Assembly (NCBI GenBank): GCA_011033025.1
Contig: WFMF01000401.1
Location: 62,001-126,000, forward strand
Direction: 5' to 3'
Length of the DNA stretch: 64,000 nt
Source of the DNA: Beroe forskalii
Taxonomy: Eukaryota > Ctenophora > Nuda > Beroida > Beroidae
Positions 21,601-36,600 of this stretch are shown piece by piece. A program made the translations under genes and the position numbers. The notes below the pieces were generated by a model. The model was not told the origin of the DNA. It made no database searches and was given only the letters and a program-made list of their open reading frames with translations. Numbering within the stretch: the stretch's first letter is position 1; each line of letters begins with the position of its first letter.

Positions 21601-24600
21601 GATGAGATTCTAGCAGCATTGTATCACTTCAAACATAATTGGTATTAACTTAAGTAGGTCAGGTACCTATTAACATGGCATGACATATTAGTATATTAAT
21701 AATCAATGGTGTAACAATAAAATGATCTAGGACTACATAATATATATTGAGGCAGGTTATAGTCTCTTAAAAACTGCTCATAGAAAGTTTAAACGCAATT
21801 GATGACGCCACTTCTAACTCTATGCACCACTGCTAAGTTGTAGCTTAGCATTGTTACAATTTACTAATTAAATGTGCAATGTCACTTATGTAATAATATA
21901 TTAGTTCTACAGTCTACATGTATATATGATATACTAAAGTGTATTGGAAGATAAGAACTCTTAGTAACTTGTGTCATACCAGCTTTGAGCAGGTCACGTG
22001 ACATGTAGACCACGTGCCATGTAGACCACGTGACATGTAGACCTCGTGACCCTTGTTAATGATTGATAATGGCATTGCCCATTGGTTTGCTGTGCTACCA
22101 CCATAATCATATGATGATTTGACAGAAATGTGTTGATGGATGTTGGTTGTTACGTCCTGATCACGATATTAAGTTTGGAAATTATGATATCACACGCCTA
22201 TTTGTTGTGGGTGACCCCACACCTTGGAAATATTACTTTGATCAATGTACATTGTACTTTTGTATCACATGTACTTTGACATTCTGTACCGTACTACTAT
22301 ATCACCAGTTATACACGAATACCTTAACACAGTACCATGATCGGGTCAAATCAGAGCACTTCTGTACTGTGGTTTCTAGATGAGAATAAGGCAGTCGGAA
22401 TACGACGCGCGAAAAAGAGGTGTGTCGATTGAATTTGTATTGACTTCAGCAGTAAAACATTTATGAGTAAACATTGTAAATGGTGGCACCCTGAACAACT
22501 GACAACACTTAGTGATTCCTGAGCCATTTTTATTTCACCGTGCTACAAGATCTTCCTACCAAACGTTTTATACATTTATAAGTACTTTACTACAGTGACA
22601 CAGTGTACACTGTACAATGTACATTGAGTAGTGTATACTGTGTATGGATGTTCAGGGACCAGGGTACGCCGCATATCGAGTATACAAACATGCGCACATA
22701 CACACAGACACACACGCCTTGTTAACTTGAGCTCCCACGGTATCTGTCATCAGAGTAACTTTAGAAATTAAAACCATATCAGCTCGCTTACCACTTTAAC
22801 ATAAAGTTAAAAGAGAGCAACCTCGTGGATTATGATAATTCGAATAATGTACTTGCAGACACGGGGAATCTGTTCAATTCCTCTGAAATACAGTAAAGTT
22901 TCAAACAAATAATTAGTAATAATTAGTTCAATGAATTGCTCTAATCTCCTGCACGGAACCCAATTAAGTAATTAAGCTGATAAGTGACAATGCAATAAAG
23001 CACTACAATCTCATTAAAATGCTGTGATGCAAGACTGCTTAATTGTATAGTATGTGCGACGTGCATTGTATCCGTGTACTATGCATAGAATAAGTTGTAC
23101 TGCAGTTGTGTCGCAGTATCGCAGACAAAACAATAGGCGTTTCACCTCTCATTCTACACCGTTATATTGTTATAGTTAGCTCCCTCCCCACCGCCTATTT
23201 ATCCTGCATGACCTATTGGAACCTCGCTAGAGTGTCCAGGTAGAAATACCGGTGATATCATCCCATATGTCAACAAATACACAATGATGTGTTTACCTCA
23301 TATTGTATCCGGGTTCTAATACCACATACCAGGCTTTACACACTGACTATAGTTCATGATACATGTATATGTTTGCTGGCACTTGGATCCGGGTACAATT
23401 CGAAGGTTTAGTAAAGGGATATAGGGATTCAGTATGGGAGCCCTTGTATCCGATTTGGATACAAGGTCCAGTTAATTTAAATCTACATAATCCCATTCGT
23501 CGCAATAGCAATGACTCTAATCTTCCTATCTTACAGGTCCAATTAAAGCAGACCCCAATAATCCTATCTTACAGGTCCAATTAAAACAGACCCCAATAAT
23601 CCTATCTCACAGGTCCAATTAAAACAGACCCCAATAATCCTATCTTACAGGTCCAGTTAAGACAGACCCCAATACCAAAGGTGGTGCTCACTCAGCGCTT
23701 TACCTTAGACCTCTCGGCTTGTCCTGTGAGTATTGTCAGTGTGATACCAATTAGAAATTGACAATGTATATTGTATAATTAATAATACCAATTAAGGGGG
23801 CGGGGGGTTTCGGGGTGTTGATTGCCGAAATTATAGAGGAGCATCGACCATTGTAACTACCAGAAAAAGTTCACGGAATGAAATCTTCGGATTAATAAAA
23901 ACATTTCCTTTTAAAGGGGTAGTACACTCTAGAAAAAGTGCCACTTTTTATGTTCTAATTTATCTACCATTACTGCAAACATATGTTTAGTGAAATCCCT
24001 GTGTTTCTAAGTTACTCTGATCGCGAGAAATCGCACCTTTATGTTATGGCGCGATGACGTCACGTGGGCACATCACCGCAACAAACGCTATCAGATACGC
24101 TACTGTATGTGAAAGGTAATAAATGTGTTTTTCCTGCCGGAAGTTTCGTGTATTTTGGATTACTTTTTGTTTTTCATTATTGATATTAAACTTTCTCTCG
24201 GCCCATGATGTAATGTAGGTACTTATTTAGACAAGCAATAGCGAGGTATAACACGATTCAGGGTGGAAAAAGGCACGTGAATATATGTCACAACTCACAA
24301 TAATGAATCATATTATGTATTTTACATCCTGTATTGCTCGTATGATCATGATTCATATTAATTTTTAAATAAATATCTGTGGACACAGTGAATGTGTAAA
24401 TGTAGATCACAGGAATGATAGTAAAATACCACTCACGCTTAGTAATTCAGCTTTCACAACACCCACAAATGTATCTGACAGCAATTTATGGTACTTTAAT
24501 AAAGTTTATACAAAACACCACAACACAACTAAGAACAAACTGTGATGATGACCGATAAGGTATTGAAAGTAAGCAGGTATAATAGTATAATGATTTCGGA

Positions 24601-27600
24601 AAGCTGTGACGGTTACTCCCTTTCAAGCTGCTCAGAAGGAGATAAACCCTACAACTTTACAAGATTCAAATGGCTCAAATATTTGAGCAGGAAGTGAGTT
24701 TGAAGACGGGACATTCTAAACTTCAAAAAGCAAGGAAAACGGCAGTACTAACTACTGGTTGCAACGACAATATTATTAAATTCTAGTCTCAACCAAGGGC
24801 AAGACAACAGGATATGAGTGATCAAGCTGCTGACAAAGAGCCAACCTCGGTTGTTCAGTTGGATATGAACGTTAACACGACAGTTCAGAGAATAAGGTGA
24901 CTATAACACTGGTGTAAGAAACAGTAAAGATGATCTTCCGACGATCTTCCACAGACTTGAAGATGGCTACTGTTGTCGTGCCAGTGATTCTTTCCACAGT
25001 TTCATGGGTAAGAATCCTATAACAGAGACTAAGCTTTATTTAGACGTGGTAGAAAAACAGGGCAATTTGATAGTACTACGATTCTCACAGTAAAGGTAGT
25101 AGCTCTACATGACCAAAGGGCAGAGATGGACATTGGACAATAAAGGTATTTATATGCAATCAAATTTTTGCTTCTCTGATAAATTGTCATTTTACAATTT
25201 ACACGGCTATGTACTGTTAGATGAAAATTTATCAGAAAAACAAAAACATCGTTGAATGATGAATCAACGGTACATATGACTCGATAGGTAGGTACAGTCT
25301 ACACAAATCATGATTCAAGAACTAGAAGTATACTTTTATAGCGTGTAATCATTTTGCAACTAAATATGTGTCATCATAATGTTTGGTAAATATTACTCTT
25401 TTCTTGCATACATCTACTTGAAATTTATAGTATCATACAATTGCAAACAGTAAAGAAAACAAAATTTTAAACGATCAACTGAAATTCCGACAGTTGTACC
25501 CAATTTAACACCTCTATACATAGATTTCACACGTATTGTAACGCTGCGCGGCAACCTGTTGTGCCCACGTGACGTCATCGCGCTGAAATCTATAAACCGC
25601 AATAACTCGCGACTTAATTGAGATAGAGGCATGGGGATTTCACCATTGTATAACATGCAACGTGAGAAGTGATAAAATCATAACCATTTTAATTTTCTTA
25701 AAAGTCAATTCTATAGTGAACTACCCCTTTAATGAAAAAATATTTCCCAAGAGATCAGACAAAAACGTTGAATTTGTTAGGAACAACAAGCTAAATCTTT
25801 ATATTGAGGTAGAGTACTTTCGTAACACTGACATCATCAGTACCTTTAAAGAATTATCAAGATTAGAAAGGGTCCCAAGAAAAGTGTAAGAACAACCTGA
25901 AACAAATGCTAAAAGTGGGAAAGGAAATGAAAGATCATGAAAAAGGAAAAGACTCATTCTAGAAGTGGAATTCCAAAAGGATCCATCGAATTAATACCAA
26001 AAGGTTTTATGGTTTTAAGTTTCTGTATCCACTTGTGTTCAGTAACATCAAGTGACCGAGGACTACTATTTGAAAGAATAAAAATTTGGTAGTGGCTATT
26101 GAAATCATCCCTATTAGATCAGCAATGATCATCAATAAGATGTTTTCCTAAACAATAACTATCAGGGTCACCAGAGTCAATATCAGAATTAGGGTCACTC
26201 AAGATTTTATAGAACTTTGCCCTGTGTTCATTGACACGTTGGCGTAATATTCGGGTAGTTCTACCCACATAATTCTTATTACAAAATTTACACATGAAGA
26301 TATAAATAATGTTGTATGATCGGCAGTCACCCGTAGCTGGTTTGATATTGATATTGTTGATGACATTTCCTTTTAGCTCTTTAGGCAAACTTTTCTGCTT
26401 CTGGAGAAGAGAAGAGGATCCTGGAAAAAACGAAGGATTTCATAATTTGGTTCCGATTCACACAAGTATATCTAAAAAAGAGATGGCAATTTCACATTTC
26501 TTCTACTACTCATCACCAAATTTTGTTTCACTTTTTCTAAATGTTTGAATTTTTTTGCTGATAGAAAAAAAGTTTCCTCGCTTTGGGCCTTATCCTCCCT
26601 ATATGGGAAATTTATTTCAACTGTCGTGAAGGGGTGTACAGAACTGAGGCCTTATTCTCCAATCCATAGCCCTTAACTCACTCCTAAGATTTAAAGGCAC
26701 GAATCATTCAGCAGCCTTTTAATTAAGAATATATGCCCCACAAAATAACACGCCCCACAAAATACATAATTTTCTTTTTCATCATATAAGTAAATAAATA
26801 TGATCTTTCATACTGTTGAAGTTAATAACACATAAACTAGTATCTTATGTGAAGATTTCCTGATAAAAATCATGGCTTTAGGTGAATTTTTTTCATTCCA
26901 ATTTTTCCCTTGAAAGTGAAAATGATGGTGATTAGGAAAATTGATTTGCATATATCCTCATTATTTTGAGAAATTTGTTATAAATCGAGTAGTTGAATAC
27001 TTCTCCATTAATTTCAAATTGATATAAGAAATTCCATGATCAAATTTCGAAAAGTATAGGAATTATTCAAAAAATTGACTTAGCCCCACAAAATAACATG
27101 GAATGCCCCACAAAATAACATAGCTAAATTCAAGGTTTTCATGAACTTCAACAAGTCTACAATGCTTATTTGACTTCATTATATGATGAATAGTATTCAA
27201 GAAGCATGTAATTCACAATGAGACATAAAGTTTATGAAGAGAGTGTAAAAAGCCAATATTTACCATGCCCCACAAAATAACACTATATTTCAAATATGCC
27301 CCACAAAATATATCTAAGTTCCATACAAAGTTGTGGTGAAAGCAAATACAGTAAAATAAAGATGAATCATGTAAGGACCACTAATTGAAGGTAGTTTACA
27401 TATCAAAAAAGCAGAAAATTGTTTGCTATGAGCATCAATATTCTTGAATTCTTGCAGATTTATCTACAGGTGACTGATAAATTTCATCAAAATCAGTGCA
27501 GTGTTAAGGTTTGAATTTGAACTTTGAAGATCAAATCAATGTGATTGAATGTGACTCTTTCACTACTACTAAAGTACTAATAAACTTAACAATTATTTGA

Positions 27601-30600
27601 TTCTCATGATCATCTGGTTTCATGACCTACTGTACTGTTTTCACATGTAATGATTGCAAATTATGATAGAGGTTCCTGGCCAAAAAATACCACAAAATGA
27701 CATAAGCAATAGCAGAATAACCACCCAACCTGGTTTAAAATGTGTATGCAAATAAAACGTCTAATTCATGTCAATTTATAGACTGGACATAATAGCCTGA
27801 ACTTTAATCAAAGGACAAAAATGCATCTGAGCAATATCCAATAAGCTAATATACATAGATGCCCCCAACACATCATAATTTTTCAGTATAAAACCCTTAA
27901 ACCCTCGAACAATGATTTTCTATCTTCATAAACTTGTCAGACCAACATCTAAAGTAGTCTTGGGTGTTCGACTATACAAAATTTGAAGCTTATAAGCTAT
28001 TGCCCCACAAAATATATAACCCAAAAAATTAATTTTAGGAAAACTCTGAGTTGGCATAGTGCATATGACTTGCAGTTTACGTTATTTGAGCTAATGAAGG
28101 ACAAATTTATAAAAGAGAAATTTCATCTAAACTCAATAAATATAACGGTTTTCCTTGATTTGAGTGTCATTTTGTGGGGCTCTTACAGCTTTCGTGGATC
28201 ATGAAATCAACAGTAAAGATGATGGAATCCCAAATTGTTTAGTTTGGAGATTTGAAAAGTATCAAAATAGTATAATCGAACGAAATTTTTTGTTACGGTT
28301 AATGTTTTTGAAACAATTTCATATTTTTCATGTTGTATATTTTGTGGGTCATGGCAAAATGAAGGGTGTTTTCACAGAAAATTTTCGTCCACTAAAAGGC
28401 TTAATTTTTGTTAAAAATCGGCGTGGAAAACTTTTCTAAGCCTTTTGCTACTATAAGGAATCCTTATTAGTCACATCCTACTCAATTTCTCTGGACAAGA
28501 GGTATTTGAAAAATCGTATATATTTTGTGGGTCAAATACCCGTATAATTTAGGAGCATGTGGCACGGATGGCCTGGTCAGCCTATAAAATTTATGTTTTT
28601 GACGATCGACAGCTCCAAAATTAGATACGTCGTGATTTTTGAAAATTTTGTGAAAAGGGGGAGATGTTCGCGATGGATATTATAAAGAAGCAATCTGGCA
28701 CTTTCCACAAATTACAGGAGTTGTATCGCAAACCTGGACCTGATATTCACATATCAGATATCCTAGATTTAAATCAACTTTCCAACCACGATCTCTACCA
28801 ACCCTCTTCAATGCATTTTGCAAAAACAAAATGGCGTTGGGGAGGGAAAAATAATTTTCCTAGCCTGAGTTATGCGATTTTGGAAATCGAAATTTGCCTG
28901 TAATTACAGTACGTGCGCAAACTTCTATTGCGATTTACGGAAATGGTCTTTATCTCCTCCACCTTTTTTGGAGAATCGTCATAAAACTTTCCAGATATGT
29001 TCTAGAGATTTAAAAAATGAAGAGATTTGTCTAACGCATTTTTTATTTAGACCTCAAAACCGAAAATATTTTGAATTTTCAAGGAGCCTCCATTTAGGCA
29101 ATCGACACCCCCATTCCCCAATGTATTTGACAGAATCCTTCACTGAATTTCTCTAAAAATGGGTTCTCTCTACAGATGTGTCGGTCAAGACGTATATGGA
29201 CACGTTGGAAAGTAATGTGGGAGTCAGGGCTGACAACAACATAATCCGGCTAGATATCTACACGTAAGATAGAGTTATTTTATATTGCAATTAATTGGTA
29301 AAGGTGCATTTATGAAACTGTAAAATATGGAACATCAAAATTTGCTTGGTTTGCAAACCCGAAACCCAATTGAATAGATATATTATTGGGTATCTTTGAT
29401 ACCAGTTGCCACTTCTTTGGCTGCACTGCTGTACAGGTGATGCGACCTTTTATTCCCCACCCGACATTTTATCCCGGAACTTGTACCACCCTAGGGTACA
29501 GACTACAGGTGCAACCTTCTACCCCCTGTTTTGCCTTTGATCTGTACAGGCGTTTACAATAAACACAGAATTGCTGCTATATAGGGCGATGCAATTGATC
29601 CTTAGAGCAAATTGATTATAAGGTCCTTATTTAGGCCCCAGAAGATATAGAAAACGTGAAAAGGGCCTTATTAGAAAGTGGGCCTAAAAGAGCGTTGCCC
29701 CCAATCTGGTCTATAATCTTATAATAGTAGTTTGTATTAAATTGAAGTCAACCAGAGTGTGCCAGTATGAAAACCCCTATTTTCACCAATCCCACCAACT
29801 TTGACAGCCGATGATAATGATATGTGATGATTATGATGTAATTTATAAAACGTGTTGCATCGATCATAGTGTGTCATTAGATGTATAAGTACGATCAATA
29901 CATTGAAAGTGTGTAATTTGTGTACAGATGGTACAATGTTCTGTTCACTTGTACGGTAATTATACCTAACTACCTAAGCAGAAAACATCAATGCTGTAAA
30001 AAAATTATAAATATCATTCTAAAAATCGGAGTTTTAAGCTCACGTATTTCATAGAATACCTTATAGCGAATGCTATGCTTCCAAGCAAAATCGCTGTTAT
30101 AGTATCAATCAAAATATATCTAGCTATAAAGTTCTTTACTAATTGAATGATGGAATTAATGCCATAGAAACATTCCATTTGCTTGTTCCCAAAGTATGTC
30201 TGAATGGCGAATGTCATATAACTACACATTGGTTCAGCCTGTGCTGTAATGCTGTATGTACACTTTGAAATTCACATTTTAATGAAGGGATAATTATCAG
30301 TCTGCACGCCCATAATTAAGCAGTGTAATATCTTCAGGTGTAAGGGCTATGTTGTGCCCGTCTGTGTATAAGTCAGAGGTGTATACTGTATATGGATGTG
30401 GGAGTGTGCATCGTGGTATCTATTTATGGCTTTTTGGATTCTGTTTGTGCGCATATCTTCATGAATGTATGAATGTACAATGTGCATGCGTATTACGTAT
30501 ATTCGTGTGTTTAATGTACAAAATACATTAGTACATTGTACAACGGTTAATAAGGCAGTTGCTTCAGAAAAATCCTTATTTTCCGGGAGACTCCGTTCCA

Positions 30601-33600
30601 CTAACCCTGCCCAGGGTCTCTGCCCCTGAACTCCGCAAGGGGCTGCGCCCCCAGACCCCTACAGATCCAAAAAATTCTCGAAGGATTGCCAATCCCACCG
30701 TCGCTTTTCCAATCAGAACAAGATAACTTCTTTAAATATGATAGCAGTTAATTTTCAGGTTGAGTAAAGACAAGAGCGAAAATAACTTCAGTGAGTTACA
30801 CAGGAAGGTTATTATGGGCGAAAAAGCGCAGTTTCAGCAACTCGACAGGACCCAAGGTAATTTGATGTCTGACATTATTGTCTGTGCTTCCCAAGGTAAT
30901 AATGTCTGGTGTATTGTCTGTGCTTCCCAAGGTAATAATGTCTGGTGTATTGTCTGTGCTTCCCAAGGTAATAATGTCTGGTATTATTGTCTGTACTTCC
31001 CAAGGTAATAATGTCTGGTATTATTGTCTGTGCTTCCCAAGGTAATAATGTCTGGTATTATTGTCTGTACTTCCCAAGGTAATTTGATGTCTGTAATTAT
31101 TGTCTGTACTTCCCAAGGTAATGATGTCTGGGGTTATTGTCGGGGCTTTCCGAAGCGCATGATTTCTAACGATAACTTCATTTTACGGCAGCATTTTACT
31201 ATCGCGACTGATATCACCCTTTCAATCGTTAGACTACATCATAATATGATAACATATCACATATCTCAATGACTAAATCTCCCAACCAAGTTGTATCTTT
31301 TAAAAACCCGCACTCCCCAGGTCTACACATCTTCAACATGAAGCTGTTCACGGGGCCGCTGGAGTTGGTGAAGCAACAAAATCCCCACATTTTCAAGAAG
31401 TCTTCAGTTCCCCCCGAGAACATGATTAACGAGGAAATTGGGATTCCCAGCAGTCATCAACCCTAGTAAGTCTACAGCATCTTGTGTCATCATTTATGGG
31501 GACCTCAATTTGTTGGAATAATGCTTCCATATGAAATTGCTCAAGTTGTCATCATGGAGTTAGTTAGAAAATTTGTATAATGAATCACAAAATTGGTCCG
31601 GTCCTATGGTGGGATGGCCGAGTGGTCTAAGGCGCTACGTTCAGGTCGTAGTCAACAATGTTGGCGCGGGTTCGAATCCCGCTCCCACCTTCGTTTTGCT
31701 CAATTTGTATACTGTAACGATGGCTCAGAAAGCGTCCTTATTGGTGACAATAAACAGTTCCTTCCATTTTGAAATGTTAGTTTCGCTTCTTAACTTTCCA
31801 GGATACTGTAAATTATTCCTGTTCTAACTAAACTTTTATAATGATGAGGCTCATATATAAACGGTTGAATTTTAAATTGCACCATGGTGGGATGGCCGAG
31901 TGGTCTAAGGCGCTACGTTCAGGTCGTAGTCAACAATGTTGGCGCGGGTTCGAATCCCGCTCCCACCTTCGTTTTGCTCCTGGACAAATATTCTAATCTG
32001 ATTTATGAAATTTGCTAACAAGCCCTGTGGTAACTATTATAGCCACATTATTACAACAAGAGGCGTATACATCACAACATTACACAACCCTGGGAACAAG
32101 AAATTGATACGGAAAAAGAAATTGATAGGAAGTTCTATGCCGATTCATCATTCTCGTACACGACTTAGAAAATTACTTGAATTGTAACCAAATATGTGCT
32201 AAACTGAACTACCCTCCTTACAGAACAAATGGATAAGTTTTCCTTCATCTTTTATTTAAATTAGTATACTCCTTTTTTGAACGTTTAATTATACAAATCT
32301 GCTGTGACACAAAGGATCCTGAAAATTAAATAGAAATTTGGTTGTTGTTAGCAACCTATTGAAATCCATATCGTTTGAAGCACATTTCTGTTCTCTTCAC
32401 ATCACGATGTTTGAGGACACATTTGCGGTATTTATAAATGGATTTGTTTTCCTATTTTGGTGCAGTGACCGGCCCTATTGCTAGTTTTTGGGCATTTTCC
32501 CTATGCTGTAGGCACTTGCAAAATGCGCGCACGGCATTATTATTTATGCTTTCTGTCGCTTTGTATAATTTTTTTTGCTGGCCATAATTCCTACAAGCGC
32601 GCTAAGGTGACATTCCTTTCTTCCTTCGAGAATAATAAAATTTTAGTTTGATTGATTTTGTTTTTTGCGGATTTTTGGCAGTTCCTCTTTGCTTCCTGAT
32701 AACGGTGACCTATTTCAGCTGACCAGCGGAACGATTTGTACATCACTCTCAAAGAAGCGAAGTTTAACAAAGGTTCTAAGAAAGCGGAGCGGAATGTCCT
32801 GGTCCAAGTATCTGTGAGAGATTCTAACGGACGGGAAGTCAAGGGAGCTATATCCCGCGGCACAGGTTAACTACTTCAGTGTTAGCACTTAGCAGTCGGA
32901 GGAATTAGGAGAAACGACTCCTTGGGATATTTGGGATAATTCGCTCTTGATACGTGATTAAAGTATGTAACCTCCCTCTTCCACTTCATTTTTTCATTTT
33001 CCTCTTGAATAATCCCCCTCCAATTACCCCCAGGCGAGCCTACAGTGGACGTATACCAGAGCTCTGTGATCTACCACTGCAACAGCCCGTACTGGGACGA
33101 GACCTTCAGAATAAACCTACCTGACCACGGCTCTTACAGCTTCGCTAACTGCCACCTCTTATTTACCTTCAGGTTGGAATTCTCAGTTTTCATCTCGCAA
33201 CCCAATCTCCATGCAATAAATTGACGATATAAATTAAGTAAATGAGTATGTCACCTTGATCGGTGAATGAGGGTTGATCATGCAAATGCGTTCATTTTCC
33301 AGGCACGCCAATGATAAGAACAAGAACAAAGACAAGCCCGGTTTCTCCTTCCTTCCTCTCGCTAACCCCGACGAGACTCTGATATCCGACGGGAACCACA
33401 AGCTAATCGTGTATAAGGACACGACGCGGAATGCCGACTTCAGACATCAAGTATCAGACTATCTGCCCCTAGTTTCGGATTATTCACAATCGCAGATCAC
33501 CAAGGTGCGTTGTTATACAATGTTCTGTGATATAGCAAGTAGCATTCAAGTGTTGCACTATCAGTGTGATTTGGTACCTTAAATGTCGCATAACATGAGT

Positions 33601-36600
33601 TTTAACTCGAATGTTAGTACTTAGTACCCTGTACCTATAGTATCCCCATGTTTTATGAGACTTTCATAGCGCGCCTGAACGGTATGGTTATTTCAGGATA
33701 CCAAAATATCGAGTGAAATCGAGCAGAAATACTCGGAGTACCTAGAAATATGTTCGGTTTTCTGTTCGAGTAAATTTACTCAAAACAGCAACCTAAAGTC
33801 CCTTCTGCAATGGGAACAGCACGAACCGAGGCTTGGGGAGATACTCGGCAGTGTCCATAGAATACCGGTTTGTTATTCTGTGTTTATCCTTGCATTGGCA
33901 GTTTCCATAGAATGCTGGTGTTTTTTATCCTGTGCATCTCATCACAATGATCTTTGATCAACGATAATGATAAATAATTTTGGAATTTGGTTGAAGGATA
34001 ATTCATTTTTAATTAAATGTTATTCAAGTGTCATTATTTGCGTGTTCTATAGTCCCGAACATACAGCACACTGCACAGACTCGAGGTGTCCTTTTGAAAA
34101 TATTCCCATTGTCCAGGGAGAGGAGTTGGTGAAGTTCCTGCACCAGATATTCGAGGCCCTGTTCATGATCCTGGACAAGAAGGACACGGAGTACGGGGAC
34201 ATCGTCTTCAACTCCATCGTCTTCATTATCTGCACCCTGGCGGACCACAAGTTCGAGCACTTCCGACCTGTGCTCGACAACTACATCACGAGTTAGTGAA
34301 ATACACGCTTCTCTTTGGTTAATTTACTCTCATTAACGAGCTGCACCCTATGAAATGCATCCTTGGGATTGGCTGTCGTTATGATTGGTGATTATGATGG
34401 GTTATTTCCAATGCCGTCCCTATCTAAAGCGAGCAATTTATGTTCCTGTGGTATTTTTCTCTATCGCTGAGATAATGGTTTTCTTATCTCCTTTCAAATA
34501 TTATCTAGCATTGCATAAAGTGTTCTGTTTCAGCTTATTTCTTCCACACGCAAGTGTACATCAAACTCCTGGATAGACTGAAAATAAAAGTGGAGAATCA
34601 TGAAGCAACTGAAAACATCGGGAACATCATGAAGGTTCGAACAAGAGTTCTGGGTCTCAGCCCAGTACTGATTACTGTAGTTTTGTATTTCTGAAGAATT
34701 GTAAATTTGCGTATGTACTCAAAATGCCGTAACGATTCTTTTTAAATAATTGATGTCAAGGGAATGAAGTTAGATATAACTTCTTTGTAACGCACAAGAC
34801 GCGAGTTTAGTGAAAGCCTTCTGAAATTTCCTCATAACCACCATATCTTGTACATACGTGATGCTGATTAAGGAGTGTATATCCACGTAGGTGACTTGGA
34901 AATTTCAGAATGATTCTCATTCCTTTCGCGACACCTGTTTCATCTCCTAATCCCTCAGGCGTTGGAGTACCTGTTCAAGTTCATCGTGCAGTCGTCCCAT
35001 CTGCACTCCCAGGCCAGCACCATCGACCGGAGCTTCAACAAGTTCACCCGGTCCCTCCTCGAGTTCTTCGACAAGCTCAACAACATGATCAACGTCCACC
35101 CAAACCGGCTTACCACGGTAAGAGATACCTGTGGAGTATGTGTGGCTCGTATTAGGGCTGGGCGCGAATCCTGGGCGAGCGAAAGTGGCGTCATCAGTCA
35201 TCGGCCCATGAGTCTTCAGTGAATTTATGCCGTTGAAAGCCGCCTTTGTTTCGCCCGAGGTCGTGCTTAAGTCCATGTTGCTTTCTCTTAGGGATCGTTC
35301 ACACATTACGTAATCAATTTTTCATCACGTTTGCAGTAGTTCATTTGTTATAAGGACATTTTTTCCCAAAACCAAAAAGGATTTGGTTGTGATGGTCCGC
35401 GGCGGTTTTAAGGCGTTCTTTACTGTAAAACCCATGATATGAGAAAGAACGCGACGGTTAAAACTGCTGCAACGTCACAATATACAGCATTCACGTAACT
35501 TTAATGTATCAAAAAAGTGCCGTTGCGGCAGTTTTAACCGTCGCGTTCTTTCTCATATCATGGGTTTTACAGTAAAGAACGCCTTAAAACCGCCGCGGAC
35601 CATCACAACCAAATCCTTTTTGGTTTTGGGAAAAAATATCACCCTTTTTCTGTGCCCAGATATTGAAATTTGGCGTCAAATCGCGTGTAAAATTCGCGTT
35701 ACCTAGCATTACTGATGACGTCACAATTACGTCATAAAATTAGATAAGCTATCTGAGACCCATTCATTAACACAATTGGGACTATGACCGACAACATTTC
35801 CAAAGATGAAGTTCTGGGGTGGTCCCGTTCTCTCTCCACTAGCTTCACAAGTTTTGCGAGTTTTTGGAATTTTTTTCGTGTCAAAGTGTTTCAAACAATC
35901 GCATATATCTCAATGATGCCGGGGAGCCCAAAACTTTTCGACCACATTTTTTAAAAAGTACATTAAATTTCCTTTCTACGCTAGGAGGAGCATTTTTTCC
36001 TATCTCGAAAGCTTCATACCGAAAAATTGCATTGAAAAACGCCTATTTTTGGGAAAATCGACATTTGAAATTCTTAGTTTTGTGACGTCATTATGACGTC
36101 ATTATCATGACGTAAAATAGTTTTTAAGGTCACTTACTGCAAGTTCTATCTTTCTTCTTTCCAACGCTGGGTCGTTGAGCTCTGAATCTTTTATGGTTCC
36201 CGAGATATCGCCGTTTGAATAGGGTACACTTCTTGCACTAAAGCGTCATCTCTCTATATGTATATACCACAGACAAAACCGCAAGCGGCTGTCATAGCAA
36301 CCCCCTCACAGAGTCACAGGGGCGCCGCTTTTTAATTGTAAGAGGTTATTATGATCTAAAAATACGTTATTTAGCGTCAAACATAGAAATAATTTGTTAA
36401 AATCCTTAAAATTGTGATTTCCCTAATTTCTACAAAACGTCCACGTGAACTCACGTGCACTTCATTTCCATGGCCCATTTCTTGTTCTATTCAAGTACCA
36501 AGTTAATCAAAATGTTTTTCAGTCACTATCGTATAGCACAACAGCCCTGCACTTTTGGAATTCGGCCTGAAATTGGACTTGGCCAAATTTTCGACTTTTT

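Noticed and set aside
28664..29156. Open frames of 79 and 94 codons before DOCK exon 10
   Set aside because: No family similarity, splice borders or phase agreement with DOCK.
34947..35306. Antisense 119-codon frame
   Set aside because: Overlaps DOCK exon 19 in reverse; no independent support.
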